A stretch of 64,000 bases of DNA from an uncultured Alistipes sp. (GCA_900545315.1 UQYM01000001.1:62001-126000), one strand, 5' to 3'. Positions 16,359 through 26,716 are shown, numbered from the stretch's first letter. Notes: generated by a model not told the origin, from the letters alone. Made by a program: numbers and translations.

Positions 16359-17216
16359 ATGCCAAGAACTGATTTTAATCAATTGTTGGAGGCCGGGGTT
16401 CACTTCGGTCACCTGAAAAGAAAGTGGAATCCTAAAATGGCTCCATATATCTTCATGGAGAAAAACGGAATCCACATCATCGACCTTCACAAAACGGTGA
16501 TGAAGATCGATGAGGCCGCCGCCGCACTCAAACAGATCGCCAAAAGCGGTCGCCGTATCCTGTTCGTAGCAACGAAGAAACAGGCTAAGGATGTAGTTGC
16601 GGAGATGGTATCCGCAGTCAACATGCCGTATGTTACGGAACGTTGGCCGGGCGGTATGCTTACCAATTTCCCCACCATACGTAAAGCTGTCAAGAAGATG
16701 GCCATGATCGACAAGATGACGGCCGATGGAACTTATGACAACTTTTCCAAAAGAGAGAAACTTCAGATCAGCCGTCAGCGCGCAAAACTCGAGAAGAACC
16801 TCGGTTCTATCGCTGACTTGACCCGTCTGCCTGCTGCACTGTTCGTAGTGGACGTGCAGAAAGAGGCTAACGCCGTAAAAGAGGCCAAACGCCTGAGCAT
16901 CCCCGTATTTGCTATGGTTGATACTTGCTGTGATCCTACCGATATCGACTATGTGATTCCGGCAAATGATGATGCTACCAAATCAGTGGCTGTTGTCCTC
17001 GAGGCTGTGACCGGTGCCATTGCAGAGGGTCTTGCAGAGCGTAAGCTCGAGAAGGAGAAAGAGGCTGCCGAGGCTGCTGCAAAAGCAGAGAAAGAGCCGA
17101 AACCCCGTTTGAAAAAGGCTGTAAAGGCTGAATCAGCAAAAGCTGAACCCGTTGCAGAAGCAGCACCTGCTCCTGCTGCAGAGGCCGAAGCTCCCAAAGC
17201 TGAGGCTGCAGAATAA
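16359..17216 (+). CDS. rpsB: 30S ribosomal protein S2
   Basis: 285 residues. The conserved part shows LLEAGVHFGH, WNPKM, FVATKKQAKD, ERWPGGMLTNF and DTCCDPTDIDYVIPANDDA. A C-terminal extension of about 60 residues is rich in Ala, Glu, Lys and Pro and is low in complexity, longer than in E. coli S2. S2 sits at the head-body hinge of the 30S subunit. The tsf gene follows after 32 bp, the usual rpsB-tsf order. Confidence 0.97.
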   Translation: MPRTDFNQLLEAGVHFGHLKRKWNPKMAPYIFMEKNGIHIIDLHKTVMKIDEAAAALKQIAKSGRRILFVATKKQAKDVVAEMVSAVNMPYVTERWPGGMLTNFPTIRKAVKKMAMIDKMTADGTYDNFSKREKLQISRQRAKLEKNLGSIADLTRLPAALFVVDVQKEANAVKEAKRLSIPVFAMVDTCCDPTDIDYVIPANDDATKSVAVVLEAVTGAIAEGLAERKLEKEKEAAEAAAKAEKEPKPRLKKAVKAESAKAEPVAEAAPAPAAEAEAPKAEAAE

Positions 17217-17248
17217 TTCGAAATTGCATAAAAAGGAGAAAAATTATT

Positions 17249-18067
17249 ATGGATATTAAAGCTGCTGATGTTGCCAAACTCCGTGCGATGACCGGAGCCG
17301 GCATGATGGATTGCAAAAAGGCGCTTGTAGAGGCCGAGGGCGATTTCGAACGTGCAAAGGATATTATCCGCGAAAAGGGTAAACTGGTTGCTGCAAAACG
17401 TGCTGATCGTCATGCAACTCAGGGTGTTGTAACCTCGAAGATCGTTGGTCAGAAGGGTTATATGCTCTGCTTGGCTTGCGAGACAGACTTCGTAGCTCAG
17501 AATGCAGACTTCGTAGCTGCTGCCAAAGCTATTCTGGACATCGCTGTAGAGGCTGATGCAGAGAACTTGGAGGCTTTGTTGGCTGTTGTGAAAGATGGCA
17601 AGACCGTTGCAGAGATCGTAACCGAGAAGTCAGGTCAGACCGGTGAGAAGGTTGAGTTGGCTTACTATGGTAAGATCGAGGCTCCGATGTGCGTGACCTA
17701 CATCCACATGAACAGCAAGTTGGGTACTTTGATCGGTTTCAACAAAGAGATCGACAAAGAGGTTGCGAAAGATGTTGCCATGCAGGCTGCCGCTATGGCA
17801 CCTGTTGCCATTGACAAAGCAGACTGCGATCCGAAGCTGATCGAGCATGAGCGTATGATCGGTCGTGAGCAGGCTCGTCAAGAGGGCAAACCTGAAGCTA
17901 TTCTGGATAAGATCGCTGAGGGTAAGGTTAACAAATTCCTCAATGAGAACACGCTGTTGAATCAGGCGTTGGTTAAGAACAACAAGATCACTGTCGGTGC
18001 TTACATCAAGGGTGCAGACAAAGATGCTACCGTTGTTGCTTACAAACGTTTCTCGCTGAACGACTAA
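17249..18067 (+). CDS. tsf: Translation elongation factor Ts
   Basis: 272 residues. The N-terminal module has LRAMTGAGMMDCKKALVEAEGDFERA, and the core includes TDFVAQNADF and a dimerisation region. EF-Ts exchanges GDP for GTP on EF-Tu. It is last in the rpsB-tsf unit, followed by a strong terminator 23 bp after the stop. Confidence 0.97.
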   Translation: MDIKAADVAKLRAMTGAGMMDCKKALVEAEGDFERAKDIIREKGKLVAAKRADRHATQGVVTSKIVGQKGYMLCLACETDFVAQNADFVAAAKAILDIAVEADAENLEALLAVVKDGKTVAEIVTEKSGQTGEKVELAYYGKIEAPMCVTYIHMNSKLGTLIGFNKEIDKEVAKDVAMQAAAMAPVAIDKADCDPKLIEHERMIGREQARQEGKPEAILDKIAEGKVNKFLNENTLLNQALVKNNKITVGAYIKGADKDATVVAYKRFSLND

Positions 18068-18090
18068 TCAGACAAGTCATTCATACGATG

Positions 18091-18125
18091 GAGGGCTGCC
18101 GCATTGCGGTAGCCCTCTTTTTTTG
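18091..18125 (+). terminator. Terminator after tsf
   Basis: A 12-bp stem (GAGGGCTGCCGC with GCGGTAGCCCTC, one G-T pair) and 3-base loop, followed by eight T. Confidence 0.93.
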
Positions 18126-18582
18126 TTGTATGGCAGCACAATGGAGCTGCGCTAGGATTGCAGGACGGGTGAGCGAGAATAAAAATGAAGTTTGTGGTTA
18201 TCGCGATTTTGGGTTGCGATAGAACAGTTTGCGGATTGCTGCATCTTCTTCTGTGGGGGAAGGGGGATAGCCTTTTCGTACCCGGTATCCGGACTCTTAA
18301 TATAGACCGGTCTGTGTCCCTTAAAGGATGCGATAATAGTGAAAGTCAAAGGTCGGAGTCGCATAACCCTGTGGATGTTTTTGCCTCCTATTTGCCTCCA
18401 TTGGGGTGAAATTCGCACCGCGTCGTTCGGAACACGATAATCGGCACAAAGTACTAATTGCGTTGCCGCACATTTTTCTTCTAATCTGTCCAGTATTGCG
18501 TCGAATGAACACTCTTACAGAGACGAACGGCAGAGTGACCGATAGGCGAGTAAGGGAAGAGACATAACCGGAAAGGCAATGC
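18126..18582. other. Intergenic region between tsf and the AddA-like gene
   Basis: About 455 bp downstream of both neighbours. I see no supported gene, RNA or repeat. Short frames on both strands have no recognisable features. Confidence 0.5.
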
Positions 18583-21500
18583 CTAAGATGCTGTATTGTT
18601 GGGGCTCTCTACCGATTCGACTTCATTTAGCTCGACATACCACAGGTATCCTTGGACGGATCGGTAACCCATTTTATGCAGCAGCTCCATATAGGTGCGA
18701 ATCTGTGCATAGTGGGATTTGTCTTTGTTCGATCCAAATTTATAATCCACTACGACCGCTTCGGTTCCTTTGGTGATGACCCGATCGGGACGTTTGAGGG
18801 ATTTGTCGTTCGGAATAACAATGGCCGCTTCGGTACGGACAATGTCCCATTTGGGGTCGAACCAGGAACGAATCAAAGGATTGGCCAAAGCATCTGCAAT
18901 TGTTTTGCGCAGATGTTCCACCTCTTCATCCGACAGGGTCCCGTTTGCGCGTAAAAGGGCCAGTTGCGATTCGATCTCGTCTTCGTGTCCGATATTCTCA
19001 AACACTTTGTGCATCAAAATACCGTAATTACGCGGAGCCAATGCAATGTCACGACCCTCATCGAAGTAGCGTTGCGAAGAGAGTTTGAAGCGAAGTCGCG
19101 TGTCGGGCCGACGAACCGGATAGGTCGATGGTGGAATCGGCTGGATCGGTTCGATCGGTTTATGATAGGGTGTGCCGAATTCATAGATTTCACGGTCGGC
19201 TGCAGAGGTAACGTGCCCTTCGATCTCGCCGAGCTGAACCGTATTGTTGTCCTGCCCTGTGCGACATGCAGTCAGAATATTATTTAGCAGGTTGTTGATC
19301 GAGACCTGTTTCGCTGAGGTGTCGTGTTTGAACATTAGGTGCAGCTCCTCTTCGGCCCGGGTGATGGCCACATAGAACAGATTGATGTTGTCGATATGGG
19401 TCAAAACGGTCTCCCGATAAAAATCTTCAGAGAAGTAGGTATTGGCCAATGCTTGGAGGTATGGGATAGGCATAGTCCCCAATGTGTTTAATGAAGCTTC
19501 ATGAGCACTAGCCCATAGTAAGGCTTTTGACTTTGGAGGTAACTTCCATGCGCATTGAGGAACAATAACAGCTTTGTATTGTAACCCTTTGGCTTTATGT
19601 ATGGTAATGATGGTGATCGCTTGATGGTTTTGGGGCAGATTGATCGATTTGGAGTGTCCGGTTTCGTCCCACCATTTGATAAACAGCGGCAAATCGGCAA
19701 TCTTGGATGTGCTGAAGGTGTGGACCAGATCCTGGACAGCTTGAATGTAGGCAATATTTTCTGGTTTATCCTGCAAATGATAACGCAACACAACCTCATC
19801 AAAAGCCTCTTCAATGCCTTTGAGTCGCAAATCTTGCAGAAAAGTACGCTCATCCTCCGGAAGCGGTTGTCCAAAATCGCGATGCAAAAACTGGTTGTAC
19901 AGAGCCAGTCGAATCGAATCGTCGGGTGTCGTGGCCAGGCGAAAAGCCACCACAATAAAATTTGCTGCCGGTGCATTCCCAATTGTTAGCGCCTCTGTTG
20001 TCACCACATCGTAGCAGTAGGGTGAGTCAGGATGGGCCGTTTTGTAGGCAAGAAGTTGCTGTGCGATAGTATAGCCTTCAGTATTCTTGCGTACTAAAAT
20101 GGCAATATCTCCCGGGGTGTAACCCCGCTCTTGCAGTTCCTCGATCGTGGCAATGATCGGCGCTTTTTCGGTCTCCTCCAGTTCGAAGTCCTTGTCAAAA
20201 CTGGTGATGCGCACATACCCCTCTTGCAAGGCTTTGTTCCCCTGTTGTCGGTGTTTCTGGTAGGCTTTGGCCAGCATGTCGTGCAAGTCATTGCGTGTTT
20301 CTGCCGAGAGCGACCTGTTTTCGTATCCACTGTCGATCAACGCGTTTAGTAACGCATTATCCTCCTTGACGCATGCATCGATGATCTCGTTGTTGAAACG
20401 GACAATCATGCCGGCACTGCGGTAATTGACCTCGAGGGTTTGATCGATGACCTCCCGAAAATGGCGGTTGACTTCATAACCCAAAATTCGCCAATCGCCA
20501 CCTCGCCAACGGTAGATGGATTGTTTGACATCGCCGACCAGCAGCACAGGACTATGATCATTTTGCGCCAACGCATTATCCAGCAGTGGAACGAAGTTTG
20601 TCCACTGTTGTTGCGAGGTATCTTGGAACTCGTCGATCATAAAGTGCGAATAGGTATTGCCCGCCTTCTCGTAAATGAATGGAGCATCATTGCCGCTAAT
20701 CAGCCGATTCAGCAGACCGTTGGTCTCTGAGATAGGCATAATACCCTGTTCTTGGCATATCTTGTCGATTTCCAAAGCAAGGTCCGTCAATAGAGCATAG
20801 CTACGGTAGTTTGGAAGTAGTTGTGCAATGGTATTGTGAAAACGAATATTATCGTCGTAGAGTTTGCAAACGCTCTCGAGCAGGGGACGGACCTGCGGAA
20901 TGATCGCTTGAATATCCGCTTTGCGTGAAGATCCTTTTGTGTACCATTTGTCATCTGAAGACAATGCTGCAGTAACATAAGACCCATACGGTACGAATTG
21001 ACCTTGACTTGCTTTGATCAGATAGCCTGCGAGACCATGACTACGTTGACTGAAATCATCGCAGGTCAGGCCATGATCGGCTATAATCTGCAAAGCCTCT
21101 TCTCCAAGCTGTTTCCAGCGTTTGAGCAGCGCTTGATCTCTTTTATGCGCTTTATGAATGGTCTCTAAAATAACCGCTTTCGATTGCGCCTCCGGCAGGG
21201 ATTTATATTGTTCCGTAAACAGCTCTTTGCCCAATTTGCCAATTTTGGAACGGACATCCCAGGTATTGTTGTTCTCGATGTTCTCTTCGGCAAAGGAGGT
21301 GATCCATCGCCGGATCTCCTTGTTGTCGGATATCTCCTCGATTAACCGATCGATTGCACTGTCCAACAGTGAATCTGTCTGGAGCTCCAGGGTGAAGTTG
21401 GCATCAATGTCCAACTCTTTGAGGAAAGCCCGAATGATTCGCTGAAAGAACTTATCAATGGTCAGAATATTGAAATGGCTGTAATCGTGTAGAATCTTGG

Positions 21501-21777
21501 TACGGGCCTCGGTGGCACGTTGGCGGATCAACTCCGGAGTGTAGTGCAACTCATCTTCGAGCATGGATAGATAATCCTTCGAATCACCTTGAGCCAGCTC
21601 ATTCAATTTGCTGACAATGCGTTGCTTCATCTCTTCGGTTGCCTTGTTCGTAAAGGTGACAGCCAAAATGTTGCGGTAAAGATTCGGATTCTCAATAACA
21701 CGCGCGATGTATTCGTAGGTGAGTCGGAAAGTTTTACCCGATCCTGCCGATGCCTTGACAATATGGATGCTGCCCAT
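18583..21777 (-). CDS. addA: AddA-like UvrD-family helicase-nuclease
   Basis: A 1064-residue superfamily 1A helicase with Walker A ASAGSGKT (9-16), VTFTNKATEEMK, the Walker B region MIDEFQDTSQQQW (about 370-380), GDVKQSIYRWRGGD and TIHKAKGLQYKAVIVPQ. A RecB/AddA-type PD-(D/E)XK nuclease motif (VVVDYKFGS) lies near residue 1009. This is the layout of AddA or RecB, the motor-nuclease subunit that resects double-strand breaks and prepares ends for RecA. The AddB-like partner is encoded 0.97 kb away in the opposite direction, on the far side of a DUF2807 gene. Confidence 0.87.
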   Translation of the reverse strand: MGSIHIVKASAGSGKTFRLTYEYIARVIENPNLYRNILAVTFTNKATEEMKQRIVSKLNELAQGDSKDYLSMLEDELHYTPELIRQRATEARTKILHDYSHFNILTIDKFFQRIIRAFLKELDIDANFTLELQTDSLLDSAIDRLIEEISDNKEIRRWITSFAEENIENNNTWDVRSKIGKLGKELFTEQYKSLPEAQSKAVILETIHKAHKRDQALLKRWKQLGEEALQIIADHGLTCDDFSQRSHGLAGYLIKASQGQFVPYGSYVTAALSSDDKWYTKGSSRKADIQAIIPQVRPLLESVCKLYDDNIRFHNTIAQLLPNYRSYALLTDLALEIDKICQEQGIMPISETNGLLNRLISGNDAPFIYEKAGNTYSHFMIDEFQDTSQQQWTNFVPLLDNALAQNDHSPVLLVGDVKQSIYRWRGGDWRILGYEVNRHFREVIDQTLEVNYRSAGMIVRFNNEIIDACVKEDNALLNALIDSGYENRSLSAETRNDLHDMLAKAYQKHRQQGNKALQEGYVRITSFDKDFELEETEKAPIIATIEELQERGYTPGDIAILVRKNTEGYTIAQQLLAYKTAHPDSPYCYDVVTTEALTIGNAPAANFIVVAFRLATTPDDSIRLALYNQFLHRDFGQPLPEDERTFLQDLRLKGIEEAFDEVVLRYHLQDKPENIAYIQAVQDLVHTFSTSKIADLPLFIKWWDETGHSKSINLPQNHQAITIITIHKAKGLQYKAVIVPQCAWKLPPKSKALLWASAHEASLNTLGTMPIPYLQALANTYFSEDFYRETVLTHIDNINLFYVAITRAEEELHLMFKHDTSAKQVSINNLLNNILTACRTGQDNNTVQLGEIEGHVTSAADREIYEFGTPYHKPIEPIQPIPPSTYPVRRPDTRLRFKLSSQRYFDEGRDIALAPRNYGILMHKVFENIGHEDEIESQLALLRANGTLSDEEVEHLRKTIADALANPLIRSWFDPKWDIVRTEAAIVIPNDKSLKRPDRVITKGTEAVVVDYKFGSNKDKSHYAQIRTYMELLHKMGYRSVQGYLWYVELNEVESVESPNNTAS

Positions 21778-21839
21778 TTGAATCTACTGCTGAATAGTTA
21801 GTCCGAAGTTCGGATTACACTCTAAAGTTACGGGAAAGA

Positions 21840-21870
21840 TTGTGAATTCCTATGTAAAAGTTTATATTTG
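21840..21870 (+). promoter_or_regulatory. Predicted promoter of the DUF2807 gene
   Basis: TTG (21840-21842), a 20-bp spacer and TATATTTG (21863-21870) match the Bacteroidetes consensus, 26 bp before the start codon. Confidence 0.7.
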
Positions 21871-21896
21871 TATAAAGCAAAGTTAAAATTTGGGGT

Positions 21897-22580
21897 ATGA
21901 AAAAAATCGCATTGCTGTTTTTGGCCATGACCATTTCTTGGGCTGCATCGGCACAACAGTCTATTGTCAGCAAACGTTTGGACGCATTTACCAGTGTGGA
22001 CCTTTCAGGAAAATTACATGTGGAATTGATTCGTGCCGATTCTGCCTATTTGAAGGTTAAACTCAATGGTACAAACAGCAATCGTCTTGCCTGGGGTGTC
22101 AAAGACGGAACGCTCAAGATTCAATTACGCCCAGGTGGAGATAAGGATGCCAATGGAGAGGTGAAAATTTATTATACTTCGCTCTCGCAGATCAAAATTT
22201 CGGGTGCAAGTGTCTCCATCCAGGGAACATTAACCCAAGGGATGATCGATGTCAATATGGATGCCGGTGCGATCTTTAGTGCCGATCTGAATGTAAAAGA
22301 TATCTATTTGAAGATCGGTGGTAATTCGGTAGCCAATCTGACCGGATCGGCCAAATATAGCACCCTGCTTGCTTCAGCCAAATCCAAAGTCAATGCACGT
22401 CAATTGGTAAGCCAGGATGTAAGGGTAGAAGCCGTTTCCAGTGCTGAGGCCTATGTACAGGTTGTTGAACGGATTCAAATTGTAGCCAATACGGGCGGTG
22501 CCGTCTATTATCAAGGTGAGCCGGAGATTTATCGCAGTGCAACCAAGATGATGGGCACGGTCAATAATATCGGTAAATAA
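21897..22580 (+). CDS. DUF2807 (head GIN) domain secreted protein
   Basis: 227 residues with a signal peptide (MKKIALLFLAMTISWAASAQ). The rest is one repetitive beta domain of the DUF2807/head-GIN type: FTSVDLSGKLHVELI, LKIQLRPGG, IKISGASVSIQG and VNARQLVSQDVRVEA mark successive turns of a beta-helix-like fold. Such proteins are common in the Bacteroidetes envelope; their function is unknown. There is no lipobox, so it is probably periplasmic or surface-exposed. It lies between the two helicase-nuclease genes, but its own promoter and signal peptide suggest it is unrelated to them. Confidence 0.8.
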   Translation: MKKIALLFLAMTISWAASAQQSIVSKRLDAFTSVDLSGKLHVELIRADSAYLKVKLNGTNSNRLAWGVKDGTLKIQLRPGGDKDANGEVKIYYTSLSQIKISGASVSIQGTLTQGMIDVNMDAGAIFSADLNVKDIYLKIGGNSVANLTGSAKYSTLLASAKSKVNARQLVSQDVRVEAVSSAEAYVQVVERIQIVANTGGAVYYQGEPEIYRSATKMMGTVNNIGK

Positions 22581-22744
22581 CCGCTCTTTTCCGGAATACA
22601 TGCAAGCGGCATGACTCGCCATCAAGGTCCGGAGGTTTGATATTGACCGTTTCTCATGATAACGGGGGGGGAGGCTAATGAGGGTTAATCTGTTGTGGGC
22701 AGGTAGCCGATTCTGATTTTATTCGATTCTATTGAGGTAAACGC

Positions 22745-25603
22745 ATGCGTAGCTTTATCGACGAGGTGGTCGCCTCTTTGTACGAGCGTTATGGCGATGA
22801 TATTTCATCGCTAACCTTGTTGTTCCCCAGTCGGCGTGCACAACTCTTCTTTACCGATTCCCTCTCCAAAATTACTCTGAGACCAGTCTGGCAACCTAAA
22901 TTTGCTGCGATCAATGATCTGATGCAACAAATTGCGGAAATTCGTTGTGGTGACCGAATCAAATTGGTGACCGAATTGTACAAGGTGTACAGTCGGTATC
23001 ACCATGAAACCTTTGATCAATTCTATTTTTGGGGGGATATGCTGCTGTCGGATTTTGATCAGATCGACAAATATCTGATCAATGCCGATATGCTTTTTAC
23101 CAACATCAGCGATCTGCGGGAGTTGGAGAATTATCGCGACTATTTGACCCCTGAACAGATTGCGGTCATTGCCCGTTTTTGGCAGAGCTTCGGTAAGGAG
23201 AGCGAATTTTCCCAAGAGAAGGAGCAGTTTATGTCCATCTGGCGAACGCTCCGAACAATTTATCACGAGTATCGACAGACGCTTTCCGACCAGGGACTTG
23301 CCTATGAGGGAATGGTGCACCGTTTGGCTGCCGAGCGAATTATTGCCGATGAGTTGCCAGCACAATTCCCTGCTCCGGACAGTCGATATGTCATCATCGG
23401 ATTCAATGCCTTGTCAGCTTGCGAAAAACAGCTCTTTAGCTGGTTGAAGAATAGTGGTCGGGCCGAATTTTGGTGGGATTGGGATAAATATTATGTCGAC
23501 AATCCCAATCACGAAGCGGGTCTGTTCCTTCGGTCCGATATTCGGGAGTATCCGGCAGAGTATGATGCTGGTGAACATTGCCATTTTGCCGAACCGAAAG
23601 AGATTGTCGCTGTCTCCTCTCCATCGGATAGCTTGCAGTGTAAATATGTCCATGAGTTCTTGACAGAACTTCAACGAAAGAAAATTCCTCTCGACAAACG
23701 GACGGCCATTGTCTTGACTGACGAATCGTTGCTGCTTCCGGTTCTGTATTCGTTGCCAGAGTCAGAGCAGCTCAAATTCAACGTCACGATGGGTTATCCG
23801 TTGCGTCAGACAACAGCCTATTCGTTTGTGGAGCGGCTGTTGGAGTTGCAGCGACGGAAACGAATCCGCAAACGGGATGGCATGCTGCAATTCTATCATA
23901 GCGATGTGGAGGGCATCCTGACGCATCCATACGTGTTGGAGCAGGTATCAGTTGAAGCGGGTGCGGTCGTAGCAGAGATTCAGAAGCGCCAATACGTCTA
24001 TGTCGATGCGGAGTTGTTAAAGCAGATTCCCGGTGTAACGCAACAGATCTTTACTGCTGTAGATGAGTGGCAGCAGTTGTCTGCCTATTTGCAACGAATT
24101 CTCTCCGAGATCGGTGGCCGAGCAGATGCTCCGGATGGGGCTTTACGCCGGGAGATGTTCTCGACTATTATCGATACGTTGTGCCAGATTACAACCTCTT
24201 TGCAGGATAGTGGGGTGGAGGTGACCATTCCCATATTTGCATCGTTGTTGCGGAAAATTTTGCAAGGTATCCGCATCCCGTATAGCGGAGAGCCTCTTGA
24301 CGGTATCCAGATCATGGGTATCTTGGAGACACGTAATCTTGATTTCGATCATGTGTTAATCCTCTCAGCAAATGATGATACTTTCCCTGGCAATCTGGCC
24401 ACCAATGCGTCTTTTATTCCGCATAATCTGCGTTTGGCGTACGGCCTTCCGACGCCGATGCACCATGAAGGGGTGTATGCCTACTATTTTTATCGCTTGT
24501 TGCAACGCGCCTCGATCGTCCATATTGCCTACTGTTCGTTGAGCGATGACCGTCACACCGGCGAGCCAAGCCGATATATTTACCAGTTGGATTATGAGTC
24601 ACAACATGAGGTTAGGCGAAAAACAATCTCTTTGAATGTAAACCTGGCGGCGAATCAACCGATCGAGATTCCGAAAACAAGTGCCGTGGCTGATCAGCTG
24701 CGTGCTTTTTTGGATGGAGGGGAACGAACCTTTTCGCCCACGTCGTTTTATACCTATTTGGATTGTCCGCTCAAGTTCTGTTTGCGCAGTTTGGAACATC
24801 TCTCTCCTGAGCAGGAGGTTGCCGAAGAGATTGATCTACCGATGTTCGGTACCATTTTGCATAAAGCGATCGAATTGTTGTATACACCGTTGAAAGGTGT
24901 TGCCGATCCGATTCCCTATATTCGCAAATTGATCGGATCACCACAAGTTACGGAGGCGGTAACTCAGGCGATTAACAGTGAATACCTGCACGATCCATCA
25001 CAGCGTGCCGAGGAGTACGATGGAAATGTGCTGTTGGTGCATGGTATAGTGGTCTATTATATCAATCACTGTATTTTAACCTATGATATTGAGCATCCCG
25101 GTTATGTGATTGATGAGCTGGAGAGGAGGGTTTCAGCCCCAGTTTCGTTTACGCTTGACGGAGAGTCTCATACCGTCGTATTTAAGGGCACGTCAGATCG
25201 TTTGGATCGATTGGCTGACGGTCAAGTGCGAGTTGTAGATTATAAAACAGGCTCTCCGAAGCAAAACTTTGCAAGCATTGAGGCTCTTTTTGATGAAGAT
25301 GTTACGCTGCGGAATGCCCCGGTGTTACAGACCATGCTTTATGCATTGATGGTACACCACACGACTGGGAATGACGTGCAACCGACCTTGTATGTGGTAC
25401 GCAAGATGAATCAGGCGGACTATTCTCCTCTATTGGAGCATAAAGGGGCTGCGGTGCAATCCTTTTTACCGTATAAGGAGGATTTGCTGGCGTGTTTGCA
25501 AAAGACGTTGGCTGAATTATTTGATTTCTCCGTTCCTTTCAGGCAGTGTGCAGACCCTGCTGTTTGCAAATACTGCGATTTCAAAGAGCTTTGCCGAAGA
25601 TAA
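22745..25603 (+). CDS. addB: AddB-like PD-(D/E)XK nuclease with iron-sulfur staple
   Basis: 952 residues. The N-terminal part is a degenerate helicase-like region (LLFPSRRAQLFF in place of a real Walker A). The C-terminal nuclease has GTILHKAIELLY and VRVVDYKTGS. Four cysteines flank it in the AddB pattern: CPLKFC near 674-679, then C941-x2-C944-x5-C950 at the end (CKYCDFKELC). In known AddB and Cas4 relatives these bind a 4Fe-4S cluster. It is the probable partner of the AddA-like protein, and together they would replace RecBCD. Confidence 0.85.
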   Translation: MRSFIDEVVASLYERYGDDISSLTLLFPSRRAQLFFTDSLSKITLRPVWQPKFAAINDLMQQIAEIRCGDRIKLVTELYKVYSRYHHETFDQFYFWGDMLLSDFDQIDKYLINADMLFTNISDLRELENYRDYLTPEQIAVIARFWQSFGKESEFSQEKEQFMSIWRTLRTIYHEYRQTLSDQGLAYEGMVHRLAAERIIADELPAQFPAPDSRYVIIGFNALSACEKQLFSWLKNSGRAEFWWDWDKYYVDNPNHEAGLFLRSDIREYPAEYDAGEHCHFAEPKEIVAVSSPSDSLQCKYVHEFLTELQRKKIPLDKRTAIVLTDESLLLPVLYSLPESEQLKFNVTMGYPLRQTTAYSFVERLLELQRRKRIRKRDGMLQFYHSDVEGILTHPYVLEQVSVEAGAVVAEIQKRQYVYVDAELLKQIPGVTQQIFTAVDEWQQLSAYLQRILSEIGGRADAPDGALRREMFSTIIDTLCQITTSLQDSGVEVTIPIFASLLRKILQGIRIPYSGEPLDGIQIMGILETRNLDFDHVLILSANDDTFPGNLATNASFIPHNLRLAYGLPTPMHHEGVYAYYFYRLLQRASIVHIAYCSLSDDRHTGEPSRYIYQLDYESQHEVRRKTISLNVNLAANQPIEIPKTSAVADQLRAFLDGGERTFSPTSFYTYLDCPLKFCLRSLEHLSPEQEVAEEIDLPMFGTILHKAIELLYTPLKGVADPIPYIRKLIGSPQVTEAVTQAINSEYLHDPSQRAEEYDGNVLLVHGIVVYYINHCILTYDIEHPGYVIDELERRVSAPVSFTLDGESHTVVFKGTSDRLDRLADGQVRVVDYKTGSPKQNFASIEALFDEDVTLRNAPVLQTMLYALMVHHTTGNDVQPTLYVVRKMNQADYSPLLEHKGAAVQSFLPYKEDLLACLQKTLAELFDFSVPFRQCADPAVCKYCDFKELCRR

Positions 25604-25851
25604 AGTATTTATAGCATTCCCCCAGATTACATGTGTATTTTACTTTTTAGCTGCATCTGTTTGCTGTGCTAACAAGGGAAGTTTCAGGTTCGTGAATTTA
25701 ATGAATCACATTTCCGTTTAAATTGGTTGTCATTTGGCGGTTATGCGATGGGATGCATAGGTATGGCGGACATGTGCATGTGAAGGGAGGTGTTTTTAGA
25801 GTTTAACTTTATTACTCTGAATCACACAATGACAATAAAAAATAGCTAAAA

Positions 25852-26496
25852 ATGTGTACAAAATGGAATCTTCAGGTTGCCGTGAAGGAATTGGAAGAGC
25901 TGTTTGCAGATAAGGAGAAATTGGTTTTAGCTCGTCAAACTGCGCAGGATTTTGTCAAAAAGCATTCTGTGGACGAAAGTTGGGATTTGGCAATGGCAGT
26001 ATGGCAATCAGCTGCTTTTCAAGTACAGGAGGTAGCTGTTTTCATATGTGGTTATATTGCTGTTAAACATCCTTTAGCGTTATCTTTTTTACGGGACACT
26101 GTAACCGGTCACCCAGATTGGCGTATTCAGGAGGTGTTAGCGATGGCTTTTGACAACTTTTGCAAAGCAAAAGGTTATTCGGAAGCGCTGCCGGTTATAG
26201 ATGAGTGGATGCATAGCACGAATGATAAACAGCGCAGGGCGGTAACTGAAGGGCTTCGGATATGGACAAGTCGTCCCTATTTTAAAGATAATCCGCAAAT
26301 TGCTGTGGACTTGTTGTCAGCGTTAAAACTCGATGAAAGTGAATATGTTCGCAAGTCGGTAGGGAATGCGCTGCGCGATATCAGTAAAAAACATCCTGAA
26401 TTGATTCGTCAAGAGGTGTCGAATTGGAATCTGACTGATCGGAAAATCAGACAAGTATATCGATTGGCGACAAAATTTATAAATCGGACTCAATAG
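25852..26496 (+). CDS. HEAT-like DNA alkylation repair (AlkD-type) protein
   Basis: 214 residues made of short helical repeats. WDLAMAVWQSAAFQVQEVAVF, HPDWRIQEVLAMAFDNF, RRAVTEGLRIWTSRPYF and YVRKSVGNALRDISKKHPEL match the DNA-alkylation-repair HEAT family of AlkC/AlkD. AlkD removes 3-methyladenine and 7-methylguanine without flipping the base. I cannot verify the AlkD catalytic Asp/Trp set, so glycosylase activity is inferred from family only. The gene is single, preceded by a 248-bp A/T-leaning gap. Confidence 0.78.
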   Translation: MCTKWNLQVAVKELEELFADKEKLVLARQTAQDFVKKHSVDESWDLAMAVWQSAAFQVQEVAVFICGYIAVKHPLALSFLRDTVTGHPDWRIQEVLAMAFDNFCKAKGYSEALPVIDEWMHSTNDKQRRAVTEGLRIWTSRPYFKDNPQIAVDLLSALKLDESEYVRKSVGNALRDISKKHPELIRQEVSNWNLTDRKIRQVYRLATKFINRTQ

Positions 26497-26716
26497 TCCT
26501 ATATTCCTGAAGTCTATGCTTTGAATCAATGTCAATGTCGTAGATTACGAAAAGTAGCAATCGTTATTCGAAAATGGCTGGAACCAGATGGCGGTGAATG
26601 GCGCAAAATGATATTGAGTGGCAACAAATGGACAGGATAATCCGTGAAAATCAACGATTAGGAGTAAAGGGTGTACTTTGTATTGTTGCATAGAAGGGAA
26701 ACGAATAACATAAGAA

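Noticed and set aside
18185..18409. Possible small protein after tsf
   Set aside because: Frames on both strands are short, mutually overlapping and without motifs.
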